Source: CCY15215 sp039194995 (GTDB lineage: Bacteria > Cyanobacteriota > Cyanobacteriia > Cyanobacteriales > Spirulinaceae). Taken from it: a stretch of DNA of 64,000 nucleotides. Where the stretch lies: positions 26,083-90,082 of the forward strand of contig JBCCVR010000002.1 of the NCBI GenBank assembly GCA_039194995.1, written 5' to 3'. A program made the position numbers and the translations under genes. Under the pieces are notes generated by a model. It had not been told where the DNA came from and searched no databases. It saw only the letters and a list, made by a program, of their open reading frames with translations. This document shows, in pieces, positions 41,995-49,879 of this stretch; the stretch's first letter is position 1; each line of letters begins with the position of its first letter.

Positions 41995-42972
41995 TCAATC
42001 AAACTCCGAACATTTGCCTCCCAGTCCGGTCACGATGGTGCAGGTGTTGTAAACCAGCATGCCCTGATAGGTGCCCACAGGAGTGCCTTTTTCGCCAATG
42101 CCGTCAGCAATCAGCACATCCTCTGAAATATCCACACCCGCCTCTTTGGCCACGGTTCCCAGTACCTTATCGTTGGTCGTTAGCTCCGCAAACACGATCG
42201 GCACGCCGATCTCCTTAATCCCCTCGGATAGGGCTTTAACCTCGGCGGCGGTGGGTTCTTCCTCCGGTGAGACTCCCAACAGCGTACCTTCTACCGTCAG
42301 ACCATAGGCCCTTGCGTAATAGCTCATGGCATCATGGGTGGTAATTAGACGGCGTAGATTCTCTGGAATCGTCGAAATTTGTTCGGGAATCCAAGTGTCC
42401 AACTCCTCCAACTCACTGGTCAGGGCTTCGGCATTACTGGTGTAGGTGTCGGCATTGTCAGGATCGATTTCAACCAAGGTTTCCTCGATTAGCTCCACCA
42501 TGCGAATGCCGTTTTCGACATCGTGCCAGATGTGGGGATCGGGTTCTAGTTCCCCGTCCTCTTCTACTTCAATAACATCTTCAACGGCTTCTTCGTGTAT
42601 TGCCACTTTGGGAGCAGGGGTATCAGTCGCTTCTGCCATCTCGATAATCGACGGCTCGAAGTGTAACCCCGCGTAAAATACTGCATCTGCCACCTCGATC
42701 GCCCGTCGGTCAGACGGCGTGGCATCGTAGGTATGCGGGTCTTGGTCATAGTTAACCAGGCAGTTGGGTTCAAAAACCCCTTCTGCAATTTGCTCCACCA
42801 TGCTACAGAGGACGCTATAGGAGGCGACGACCTCTAGAGTCTCATCACCCTCATCGGCGGCATCCGAGGTGGTGGTCGTCTCGCCGCCACAGGCCGCCAA
42901 GCCGCCAATCACAACCGCTAAAGCCGCAAACATGCCCGTAAAACGAGGCTTTGACTGAAAGAAAAAACGCAT
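41995..42972 (-). CDS. Mn/Zn ABC transporter substrate-binding lipoprotein
   Basis: 325 residues. Lipoprotein signal: basic start, hydrophobic core, LAAC lipobox near residue 28, then a Ser/Thr/Glu linker. Cluster A-I metal-binding fold. Visible ligand candidates are His in DPHTYDATPSD, His in EPDPHIWHDV, His in TTHDAMSYY and Asp in ADGIGEKGTPVG: a His-His-His-Asp set as in TroA, which accepts Mn and Zn. The acidic loop (EVEEDGELEPDPH) is not the His-rich loop of zinc-only ZnuA. Two C-terminal cysteines (NTCTIV, GKCSEF) may form a disulfide, as in MntC. Divergent from the ATPase gene; the Mn exporter context favours Mn. Confidence 0.88.
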   Translation of the reverse strand: MRFFFQSKPRFTGMFAALAVVIGGLAACGGETTTTSDAADEGDETLEVVASYSVLCSMVEQIAEGVFEPNCLVNYDQDPHTYDATPSDRRAIEVADAVFYAGLHFEPSIIEMAEATDTPAPKVAIHEEAVEDVIEVEEDGELEPDPHIWHDVENGIRMVELIEETLVEIDPDNADTYTSNAEALTSELEELDTWIPEQISTIPENLRRLITTHDAMSYYARAYGLTVEGTLLGVSPEEEPTAAEVKALSEGIKEIGVPIVFAELTTNDKVLGTVAKEAGVDISEDVLIADGIGEKGTPVGTYQGMLVYNTCTIVTGLGGKCSEFD

Positions 42973-42987
42973 TGAAGAAGTCTCCTA

Positions 42988-43003
42988 AATTAGATATCTA
43001 ATT
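42988..43003. promoter_or_regulatory. 16-bp palindrome next to the ribosome-binding site of the metal lipoprotein
   Basis: Perfect palindrome AATTAGATATCTAATT, directly adjoining an AGGAG Shine-Dalgarno (42982-42986, minus strand) of the gene starting at 42972. It may be an operator or a hairpin masking the ribosome-binding site. A similar arrangement AAATTAGA-AG-TCTAATTT occurs inside the Mn riboswitch at 45581-45598. Confidence 0.5.
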
Positions 43004-43193
43004 GAGAAAAAATTTCACCAAAAATTTCACCACAGTTTAATACTATAACCATCGCAAATGAGCTAGGGTTGCATCAGTACCAACAGGCTGTCCTCTCTGG
43101 AATCAACCGTTGATTTTGAAAGAGATTTGCAGTATGTTAATTTCATATTTATTTCATTTTTTGGTCATTGTCTACTTTTCTAGGAGGCAAACT

Positions 43194-43913
43194 ATGCTGC
43201 TCGTTCAAGACTTGTCTGTGAGATATCGCAGTTTCACAGCCCTCAACGATGTCTGTTTTGCCTTTGACCCTGGCGAGTTGGTGGGTATCTTCGGCCCGAA
43301 TGGGTCCGGTAAAAGCACGATGGTTAAAGCCATGCTGGGGCTGATTCCGTCGGCAACAGGGACGGTTCTGCTGAAAGGGAAACCGCTAACGCAGCAGCTT
43401 GCGCGGGTTGCCTACGTGCCTCAGCGATCGCAAATCGACTGGGACTATCCCGTTACGGTCTGGAATGTTGCCATGATGGGACGCACCCTGCAAACCGGGC
43501 TATTTCGTCGGCACAGTCAGCAATCCCGGGAGATAGTCAAGGCGGCGCTGGAGCGGGTAGGCATGTATGAGTATCGCGATCGCAGCATCAGCAACCTGTC
43601 CGGCGGGCAGCAGCAGAGGGTATTTGTAGCCCGCGCCATGGCCAGAGAAGCCGACCTCTTGATTTTGGATGAACCCTTCACCGGAGTGGATCAGAAAACG
43701 GAATCCATCATGTTCGAGATTTTTAGTGAGTTGAAGTCCCAGTCCAAAACTTTACTCGTCATCAGCCACGATCTCAGCGAAACTCTGGATAACTACGATC
43801 GAATGTTATTACTGAACAAGCAGGTCATTGCCCAAGGGTCGCGTCATGAAGTGATGACAAAAGAAAACTTGCTGACAGCCTACGATGCTCCGGTATGGTC
43901 CATTGCGGCATAA
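43194..43913 (+). CDS. Mn/Zn ABC transporter ATP-binding protein
   Basis: 239 residues from ATG 43194, chosen because AGGAGG (43182-43187) lies 6 bases before it; the frame is open further upstream but that part is not family-like. Walker A GPNGSGKST, signature LSGGQQQR, Walker B LLILDEPF, H-loop ISHD. Closest in character to MntA/ZnuC-type ATPases. It powers uptake with the permease 45 bases downstream and the divergent lipoprotein at 41995-42972. Confidence 0.92.
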   Translation: MLLVQDLSVRYRSFTALNDVCFAFDPGELVGIFGPNGSGKSTMVKAMLGLIPSATGTVLLKGKPLTQQLARVAYVPQRSQIDWDYPVTVWNVAMMGRTLQTGLFRRHSQQSREIVKAALERVGMYEYRDRSISNLSGGQQQRVFVARAMAREADLLILDEPFTGVDQKTESIMFEIFSELKSQSKTLLVISHDLSETLDNYDRMLLLNKQVIAQGSRHEVMTKENLLTAYDAPVWSIAA

Positions 43914-43958
43914 TGTTTCGGGTGTTTTAATTCACTAGATAAAAGGGAGTGTATTCGT

Positions 43959-44834
43959 TTGTACTGGTTAATTGAGCCGTTGGAATTTGAATTCATGCGC
44001 AATGCCCTAACCATGGGAGTCTTGCTGGGCGTTTTATGCGCCGTCGTGGGCAGCTACATGATCGTGCAGGGGATGAGCATGATGGGCGATATGATTGCTC
44101 ACTCTGTCTTGGCCGGGTTGCCGGTAGCTCTGTTTATGGGGTTGCCTTTATCCTTGGGGGCGCTGGTCGCAGGGGTGGTGAGTGCCATCGTGCTGGCGGG
44201 TATTGAGTCCCAATCCAAGCTCAAGCTGGATTCCGTGATGGCATTGATCTTCTCATCGTTTTTAGCGATCGGCACATTGCTGGTAACGGTGCTGCCGGGA
44301 GCTAACCGTATCGATGTGATTCACATTTTGTTTGGCAACATCCTAGGGGTCAACCAAGACGATCTGAGGCTGACCTTCGGCATTACGTTAATCATTGCCA
44401 TCTGCGCCTTGCTGTTTTACAAAGAACTGTTATTTTACACCTTTGACCCCATTGGTGCTCAGTCCGGTGGCATGAGAGTGCGCTGGTATTACTTCGGCAT
44501 GGTCACTGCCATCAGCCTGACGGTGGTTGCGAATCTGCAAACTGTAGGCGTTTTACTGGTAATGGGCATGTTGGTGGCACCCGGAATGACGGCTTATCTG
44601 CTGGTCAAAGAGCTACATCAGATGATGATTTTGGGCGGCTTTCTGGGGGCATTGTCCAGCATCATCGGGATGTATTTGAGCTACTACTTGGATGTCCCTT
44701 CAGGGTCTGCCATTATTTTAGTGGCGTTTGGTTTTTTTCTGCTGGCGTTCCTGTTCAGTCCATCTCAAGGAGTTTTAACGCAATCTAGCTTCGTTAAAGA
44801 TAGCCTTGTGAAGCCGTCTGCTCGCACAGATTGA
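43959..44834 (+). CDS. Mn/Zn ABC transporter permease
   Basis: 291 residues from TTG 43959; a GGGAG site ends about 9 bases upstream and the start YWLIEPLEFEFMRNAL is typical of the family. About eight membrane helices with the GMSMMGDMIAHSVLAGLP motif of ABC-3 (ZnuB/MntB) permeases. Inner membrane partner of the ATPase at 43194. Convergent with the Mn exporter gene, 21 bases apart. Confidence 0.92.
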   Translation: MYWLIEPLEFEFMRNALTMGVLLGVLCAVVGSYMIVQGMSMMGDMIAHSVLAGLPVALFMGLPLSLGALVAGVVSAIVLAGIESQSKLKLDSVMALIFSSFLAIGTLLVTVLPGANRIDVIHILFGNILGVNQDDLRLTFGITLIIAICALLFYKELLFYTFDPIGAQSGGMRVRWYYFGMVTAISLTVVANLQTVGVLLVMGMLVAPGMTAYLLVKELHQMMILGGFLGALSSIIGMYLSYYLDVPSGSAIILVAFGFFLLAFLFSPSQGVLTQSSFVKDSLVKPSARTD

Positions 44835-44855
44835 CCGTCGAGGCGCAGGCAGCAA

Positions 44856-45491
44856 TTAAGCGCCTTCTAGGGCTGCTAGGATGCCAAAGCCAATGAACAA
44901 AGCACCGCCTAGGGCTGTCATCAGCCGTTCGGAGATGCGTTTAGCGATGAGTTTGCCGCAGGCTACGCCAATGGCAGTACAGATAGCATGACCCAGAATG
45001 GCGCCCAACAACACCCCATAGGGATGGTGGGAAGAGGACAAGGTGATGGTGGCAATTTGGGTGCGATCGCCCCACTCAGCAATAAAGGTGAGAGTAAAGG
45101 CTTCCATCACTATCCCTCTGGCAGACCAAATCACAATCTCCTTTTCCCGTTGTTCAACTGCTTCCATAGCCTCAGCCTGCTCGCCGTCTAGAGAGTCCTG
45201 TCCAGACATACGGCTGGCATCATAGAGCAGTTTTAGCCCAAAGCCAATAAACAGGGCTATAGCAATGCCTTGAACATAGTGTCTGGGAAAAAATGATGCC
45301 AGTTGACCAATCGAGACCGATAATAACGTCATGGCAGCCAGTGCCGTCGTCACGCCCAGAAATACCCATTTCCGAGGATGGCGCATGGCTAAAATAGCGC
45401 CAATAAAAAAGGTTTTGTCGCCGAGTTCCGATAACGTAATCAACAATAACCCGGATGTCAGTCCAGTCAAGAAGTTCATGCGCTCACTCAA
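44856..45491 (-). CDS. GDT1/UPF0016 family manganese exporter (Mnx-like)
   Basis: 211 residues, six hydrophobic helices in two halves, each with the family signature: SELGDKT (residues 21-27) and AEWGDRT in the second half. Family members in plants, yeast and Synechocystis (Mnx) move Mn2+ or Ca2+ out of the cytoplasm. A yybP-ykoY Mn2+ riboswitch precedes it on the same strand, which independently supports Mn2+ as substrate. The linker (about 90-115) is acidic. Convergent with the Mn/Zn importer permease. Confidence 0.93.
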   Translation of the reverse strand: MSERMNFLTGLTSGLLLITLSELGDKTFFIGAILAMRHPRKWVFLGVTTALAAMTLLSVSIGQLASFFPRHYVQGIAIALFIGFGLKLLYDASRMSGQDSLDGEQAEAMEAVEQREKEIVIWSARGIVMEAFTLTFIAEWGDRTQIATITLSSSHHPYGVLLGAILGHAICTAIGVACGKLIAKRISERLMTALGGALFIGFGILAALEGA

Positions 45492-45559
45492 TTGGTAGTG
45501 GATTGAGCGGGCATGACGGATATCTAAAGAGACCCCACCAAGCCCACTCTTTCCGTGGA

Positions 45560-45672
45560 CTTAGTGAAGGTCTCGCTGACAAATTAGAAGTCTAATTTGC
45601 TATCTGAACCAGGCTCATCACCAGTATGTTGACTCAGATAACGGGCTAGTGCCCAAGCTACTCCCCTTCGCT
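45560..45672 (-). promoter_or_regulatory. yybP-ykoY manganese riboswitch
   Basis: On the minus strand: AAGGGGAGTAGC (complement 45657-45668), then GTCAACATACTGG (complement 45621-45633), a variable hairpin AAATTAGACTTCTAATTT, and GCGAGACCTTCAC (complement 45564-45576). This order is the yybP-ykoY aptamer that binds Mn2+ and turns on exporters. It lies 69 bases upstream of the Mn exporter start at 45491, so Mn2+ would raise its expression. Confidence 0.9.
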
Positions 45673-45843
45673 GGTAATGAGCATACCACAATGCGACTAG
45701 AAAATGCGAAGATTGGCATTGAGTTTACGAATCCGCTCAGAGGATGGCTAATTCTTAGGACTGGTGGTAAGGGTTGTCTTGAGTTACTTATATGACAACT
45801 AAAACAGTTAGTTTTATAACGCTGCTCCCGATGGCGGCTTCTG

Positions 45844-48189
45844 TTATCGACCTATACCTGAGAGCGCTATCGATGAAGTCACCACGCGATCGCGCCCAGA
45901 ATTCTTAGCCTCATACAGAGCGGCATCGGCTGCTTGAATCACCGCCTCGGCGCTTAAACCATGTTCTGGAAAAGCAGCCACTCCAATCGATAGAGTGACA
46001 GGGCCGAGAGACTGACCGCGATGCTGAATATTCAGATGTTTGATACCGTCTCGGATTTGCTCGGCTCTCGTGACGCTCGCCTCTAAGGATGCTTCCGGCA
46101 AAATCAGGGTAAACTCTTCACCGCCATAACGACAGGCGATATCGGAACCGCGAACGTGCTTGGCGACAAACAACCCCATTTCTCGCAAAACCGCATCCCC
46201 GGCTTCATGACCAAAAGTATCGTTAAACCGCTTAAAATGATCTAAATCCAGCATCATAATTCCGAGAGGCTGCTGAGAACTCAGGGCGCGACGCACTTCC
46301 CGCTCCAAGCACGCCTCCAAATAGCGCCGATTGAATAGATTAGTGAGCGGGTCGCGAATGCTCTGGTGTTTTAAACTCTCTCGCAGTTTTAAATTAGCCA
46401 ATGCCAAAGCAATATTTTTGGCCACGGTTTTAGCCAACTGCTGTTGGCCTTCAGTTAACCCCTTCGGTTTCGGCGAACTTAAATGCAGCAAACCTAAAGT
46501 TTCTCCTTGGGCCATCATCGGAGCGCAGAAATGCTGCGGCGGCACGGGAGAACTAATATTCTTACAAAGAACGTTGCAATGTGTCTCTTGGACTAAATGA
46601 GCCTGACCGAGCCGCAGAGCCATACATTCATCCGGAGAAAACAGTTTCTCGCATTTTAGCTTTCTCCCCCAAACAGACATGGCTTCCACTAAGTTTCTGG
46701 ATTCGCTGATTATATAGAGTCCTCCAGATGTTTTGGGAAACAGTTGCGGCATCTGTTCCGAGATGACGGCATAGGCTTGATTGATGCTAAAGCAGGCTTG
46801 GAGCAAATCCCCCATTTCGCTGAGAATGCGGATTTCATTGTTTGTCTGTTGCAGTTCAAAGTTGGTTTGATGCAGTTCCTCATTCGCTCGTTTGAGTTCC
46901 GCAGTCTGTTCTTCTACCAAACCTTCCACTTGGTTGGTATAGCGCTGCAAGACTAGCAAATAAGCAACTAGGAGGCTTGTTCCTAGCAATCCACTGGCAA
47001 GGGTTATCCAAGTTTTCCAATATTGGTCGGGGGCATTGTAGGCAGAAGTGGGTAGGAGCAAAACAGACCACTGTTGGTCTGCAACTTTGATGGTGCGAGT
47101 GCAGGGTTGTGCGGCTTTTGTTTGTCTAAGGCTTCGGAAACCCTTACTCGCAGCAGATCTCGAACTGGGACTAAACTCGGGACAGAGCCAACCCCGACCG
47201 ACAAGATTTGGTGTTGGCGAATTTTGCCCGAGCGATAGGGTATGAGTATCGGATTCGTAAAAAGCCAAAGTTTGGGGTTTCCCGGCCGGGTCTTCTCGAT
47301 AAAGATAGACGCTGACATTCTCCAGGGCCACACCGGGCAAAGCTGCCTGAACAAGTTCGGCAATTGTGAGCGTCCCTGCTACAAAACCTGCCAAATTCTC
47401 TCGCTTTTGCTGAGTCCCTAGGGTTATATCGCTATGGTTGCTATGAGAAATTACAGAATTAGATCCTCCGTACAGCCCGGGATTTAGATATTTTGGTAAG
47501 AATACTTGCAGGTTAACCCCCTCTTGCCCCCTCTTACCGAGGGGTTCTGGCGATCGCCTTGTTTCGGTGGTAGTTTCGATCGCGGTGATATCTCCAGTTT
47601 CTCTTGCCCGTTCCATTGTTAAAAATAGAGTTCGATCCGAAGTTAAGTCCCAGCCCAAAATTGCTTCGCTCCCAGCTCTGGCAACGCTCCAAGCAATGGG
47701 AAAGTATTCTGGGCGATCGGGTGCTTTCTCTAACAGTTGACCTGTACTTTGTTCTGAGTTTGTTTCTGTAGGGCGATAAATTTGTTGTATTTCCTGCTCA
47801 TACATCTGGCGGTCTGGGTTTTTGATCCTAGGAATCCAGTCAATTCTTTGTAGCGCTGGGGTTTCCGAGAGAACGTCTTTCGCAACAAGCGCAAACTCTC
47901 GCTCCCGTAAAGAGAAAATTTGGCGATCGACACTTGGTGCTGTGGCGCTTTGAGTGGAATTGGCAACTAGAACCAGTGTCTCCACACTATCATCTATCGT
48001 TTTCTGCAAGGCAGTACTAAAATTGCCGGTTTTTTCTTGCAAAGAACTTTGTAGGTTTTCTCGCTCCTGTTGCCAAACTATCATGCTGACGAATAGGGAC
48101 GCTAAAACGCCACAAACTACCGTCACTTGTATGGGGACGTTCCGACAAGCAACTGCCAGCTTACTAGATAATGTTGGATGACTTTGCAT
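45844..48189 (-). CDS. CHASE-GAF-GGDEF diguanylate cyclase
   Basis: 781 residues. Membrane helix (about 18-38), periplasmic CHASE domain (about 70-370), second helix (about 395-420), coiled coil, GAF (about 455-605), GGDEF (about 620-775). Active-site GGEEF is exact, with an RGSD inhibitory site five residues before it, so feedback by c-di-GMP is expected. Around residue 215 the CHASE region contains SPEPLGKRGQEG, encoded by a copy of the C/G-rich dispersed repeat (47515-47550) inserted in frame. A second odd Ser/Arg/Ala-rich stretch near 345-370 may be another repeat. No partner phosphodiesterase is adjacent. Confidence 0.92.
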   Translation of the reverse strand: MQSHPTLSSKLAVACRNVPIQVTVVCGVLASLFVSMIVWQQERENLQSSLQEKTGNFSTALQKTIDDSVETLVLVANSTQSATAPSVDRQIFSLREREFALVAKDVLSETPALQRIDWIPRIKNPDRQMYEQEIQQIYRPTETNSEQSTGQLLEKAPDRPEYFPIAWSVARAGSEAILGWDLTSDRTLFLTMERARETGDITAIETTTETRRSPEPLGKRGQEGVNLQVFLPKYLNPGLYGGSNSVISHSNHSDITLGTQQKRENLAGFVAGTLTIAELVQAALPGVALENVSVYLYREDPAGKPQTLAFYESDTHTLSLGQNSPTPNLVGRGWLCPEFSPSSRSAASKGFRSLRQTKAAQPCTRTIKVADQQWSVLLLPTSAYNAPDQYWKTWITLASGLLGTSLLVAYLLVLQRYTNQVEGLVEEQTAELKRANEELHQTNFELQQTNNEIRILSEMGDLLQACFSINQAYAVISEQMPQLFPKTSGGLYIISESRNLVEAMSVWGRKLKCEKLFSPDECMALRLGQAHLVQETHCNVLCKNISSPVPPQHFCAPMMAQGETLGLLHLSSPKPKGLTEGQQQLAKTVAKNIALALANLKLRESLKHQSIRDPLTNLFNRRYLEACLEREVRRALSSQQPLGIMMLDLDHFKRFNDTFGHEAGDAVLREMGLFVAKHVRGSDIACRYGGEEFTLILPEASLEASVTRAEQIRDGIKHLNIQHRGQSLGPVTLSIGVAAFPEHGLSAEAVIQAADAALYEAKNSGRDRVVTSSIALSGIGR
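47515..47550. repeat. C/G-rich dispersed repeat inside the CHASE domain gene
   Basis: CCCCCTCTTGCCCCCTCTTA then CCGAGGGG, a member of the repeat family at 10136 and 15838. It keeps the frame and adds about 12 residues to the periplasmic sensor region. Confidence 0.6.
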
Positions 48190-48499
48190 GGACTCCCACT
48201 TACAGAGCAGCGATCGGACTCTGCTTGAAGTAATTTTACTGAGATTTTCTTGCTCCGAATCTGAGAATTAATCCAAAAACAGAATGACTCCCTGACCTCA
48301 GATTTTCCTTACTTATTGCAATAGATTCCTAATAGTATGCGATTCAATCTAAGGATTGCAAGAGCTTTATTTTCTGTTTGGATTTGAGCTATAGTGACTA
48401 ACGATCGAGTCGATTTGACCAAAAAATTGGGTTTCAAGCCTCGCCGTTCTACAGTTCATTCACGCGATCGAACCCTACTGCGATCGCTTGTTTCAAGAA

Positions 48500-48570
48500 T
48501 TTATAAGAATGGTGCGTTCCCAAAATTTATCGGTGGGATAGTCGGAGTTAAAATGGGGAACACACCCTAC
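48500..48570. repeat. 71-bp MITE-like repeat, copy 2
   Basis: Same element as 41355-41425. Terminal inverted repeats are better kept: GGTGCGTTCCC (48511-48521) and GGGGAACACACC (48555-48566). It overlaps the end of the GDPD gene, whose stop at 48548 lies inside the element. Confidence 0.85.
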
Positions 48571-49579
48571 AATATCTAGAAAAGAACTGTTCAGTTGCGC
48601 CGCTCTTAACGGCTGGCCCTATCAAATCAATTCGATCTGTCCAAATACCTCCTGAATAGTCACTAGGCAGCTTTCGCATACGTTCGGGATCGTCAAGTCC
48701 CCGAGAAAATCCTTCGCCCGCATAGTTATCTAGTAAAAATATATTTGTATTTACTGCCATCATCCTCTGAAGAAATCGGTTAGGCCATCCCCATAACCAA
48801 GAGGCATAGTTGATTGGAATCATTAACATACTTCGCTCACAGGCCGCAGGAACATATCCTATCCAGCCAAGGGCAGCATATTGAACTAAGCATTGTTTGA
48901 GGCGGCGTATCCAGAGTGTTTGAATGAGAGGAAGCCGCTCTCGAATGATGCTGACGGGGCGATCGCCTCCATAAACTATGATTTGCTTTTGGCGATCTGA
49001 AGAGAGTTGAGCGAGTCGATTAGCCAACAGTTCCCCCTCATGAGGGTCGTTACTTTTAATGTTAACGATCAAATTGCGGGTAGGAAAGGTCGCCAAGACC
49101 TCATCCAATGAGGGCATGAGCCCGATCCCTTTGCCGCGAAATGGATAAGTTTTACCACCATCAGAGGTGTAGCCATAGCCAATATCTAAAGATTGCAGAC
49201 TAGCTAGTGTATGTTCTCGAGTAACGCCAGTTCCATTTGTGCGGCAATCTACTGTCCAGTCATGAAAGACTGCAAATTGTCCATCGGTTGTCGGATGAAC
49301 ATCGAATTCGACGAAATCAGCGCCATAAGCAAATGCTGCTTGCATTGAAGCAATCGTATTTTCCAGATAGTCATGGGGAGTCGGCAACATACGAGCAGCC
49401 GTACAAGTCTCATTTGTCAAGCCTGCGCGATCGAAGTCCTGTGCTAAACCACGATGCGCCACCAGAACAGGCTGAGAACCAATGGGACGTGCTAAGAAAG
49501 ATGCGTTACCTAAGTACAAAGCGAATATTGCACTCAAGATGACAAGCACCAATCGTTTAACAATTCTGGAATACTTCAT
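48548..49579 (-). CDS. Glycerophosphodiester phosphodiesterase family protein
   Basis: 343 residues. N-terminal membrane helix or signal (about 8-30), then a GDPD barrel: VAHRGLAQ (catalytic HR), ENTIASMQAAF, EFDVHPTTDGQFAVFHDW (Glu, Asp, His metal/catalytic residues). Periplasmic or secreted hydrolysis of glycerophosphodiesters is likely. The C-terminal residues SRYCRVCSPF come from a 71-bp mobile repeat that supplies the stop codon, so the original end has been replaced. Confidence 0.85.
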   Translation of the reverse strand: MKYSRIVKRLVLVILSAIFALYLGNASFLARPIGSQPVLVAHRGLAQDFDRAGLTNETCTAARMLPTPHDYLENTIASMQAAFAYGADFVEFDVHPTTDGQFAVFHDWTVDCRTNGTGVTREHTLASLQSLDIGYGYTSDGGKTYPFRGKGIGLMPSLDEVLATFPTRNLIVNIKSNDPHEGELLANRLAQLSSDRQKQIIVYGGDRPVSIIRERLPLIQTLWIRRLKQCLVQYAALGWIGYVPAACERSMLMIPINYASWLWGWPNRFLQRMMAVNTNIFLLDNYAGEGFSRGLDDPERMRKLPSDYSGGIWTDRIDLIGPAVKSGATEQFFSRYCRVCSPF

Positions 49580-49839
49580 TATTGGTTATGCCCTAAGCAA
49601 TTAAGTTTCCATTGATGTTGAGTAACCAATGCTACTAGGTTGCCATCTACCTAACGATAGATTATACGGATTTTTTTCCATCTCATCACCCTCAATACAG
49701 ATTTTATTAAAATTGCATCCGCTCTATGCAGGGTGTTATGCGGAAATATTCTGTCTAACTTCCTTTAGAGCGCGTTTTCTACGGATTTGTTTGTCTCTAT
49801 GACTGCTCCCACCGCCAAAGAAACTGCTGGATGTGGCTC
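49580..49839. other. Divergent spacer between GDPD and FeoB-like genes
   Basis: About 260 bases, AT-rich around 49665-49710, without a gene of family character. It ends in the Fur-type box of the FeoB-like gene. Confidence 0.35.
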
Positions 49840-49858
49840 GAGAAAGATTATCATAATC
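49840..49858. promoter_or_regulatory. Fur-type box upstream of the FeoB-like gene
   Basis: Read on the minus strand GATTATGATAATCTTTCTC, matching 16 of 19 positions of the Fur consensus GATAATGATAATCATTATC. It ends 21 bases before the start ATG at 49880. Confidence 0.6.
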
Positions 49859-49879
49859 ATATAGTGTTTATATTCAAGA

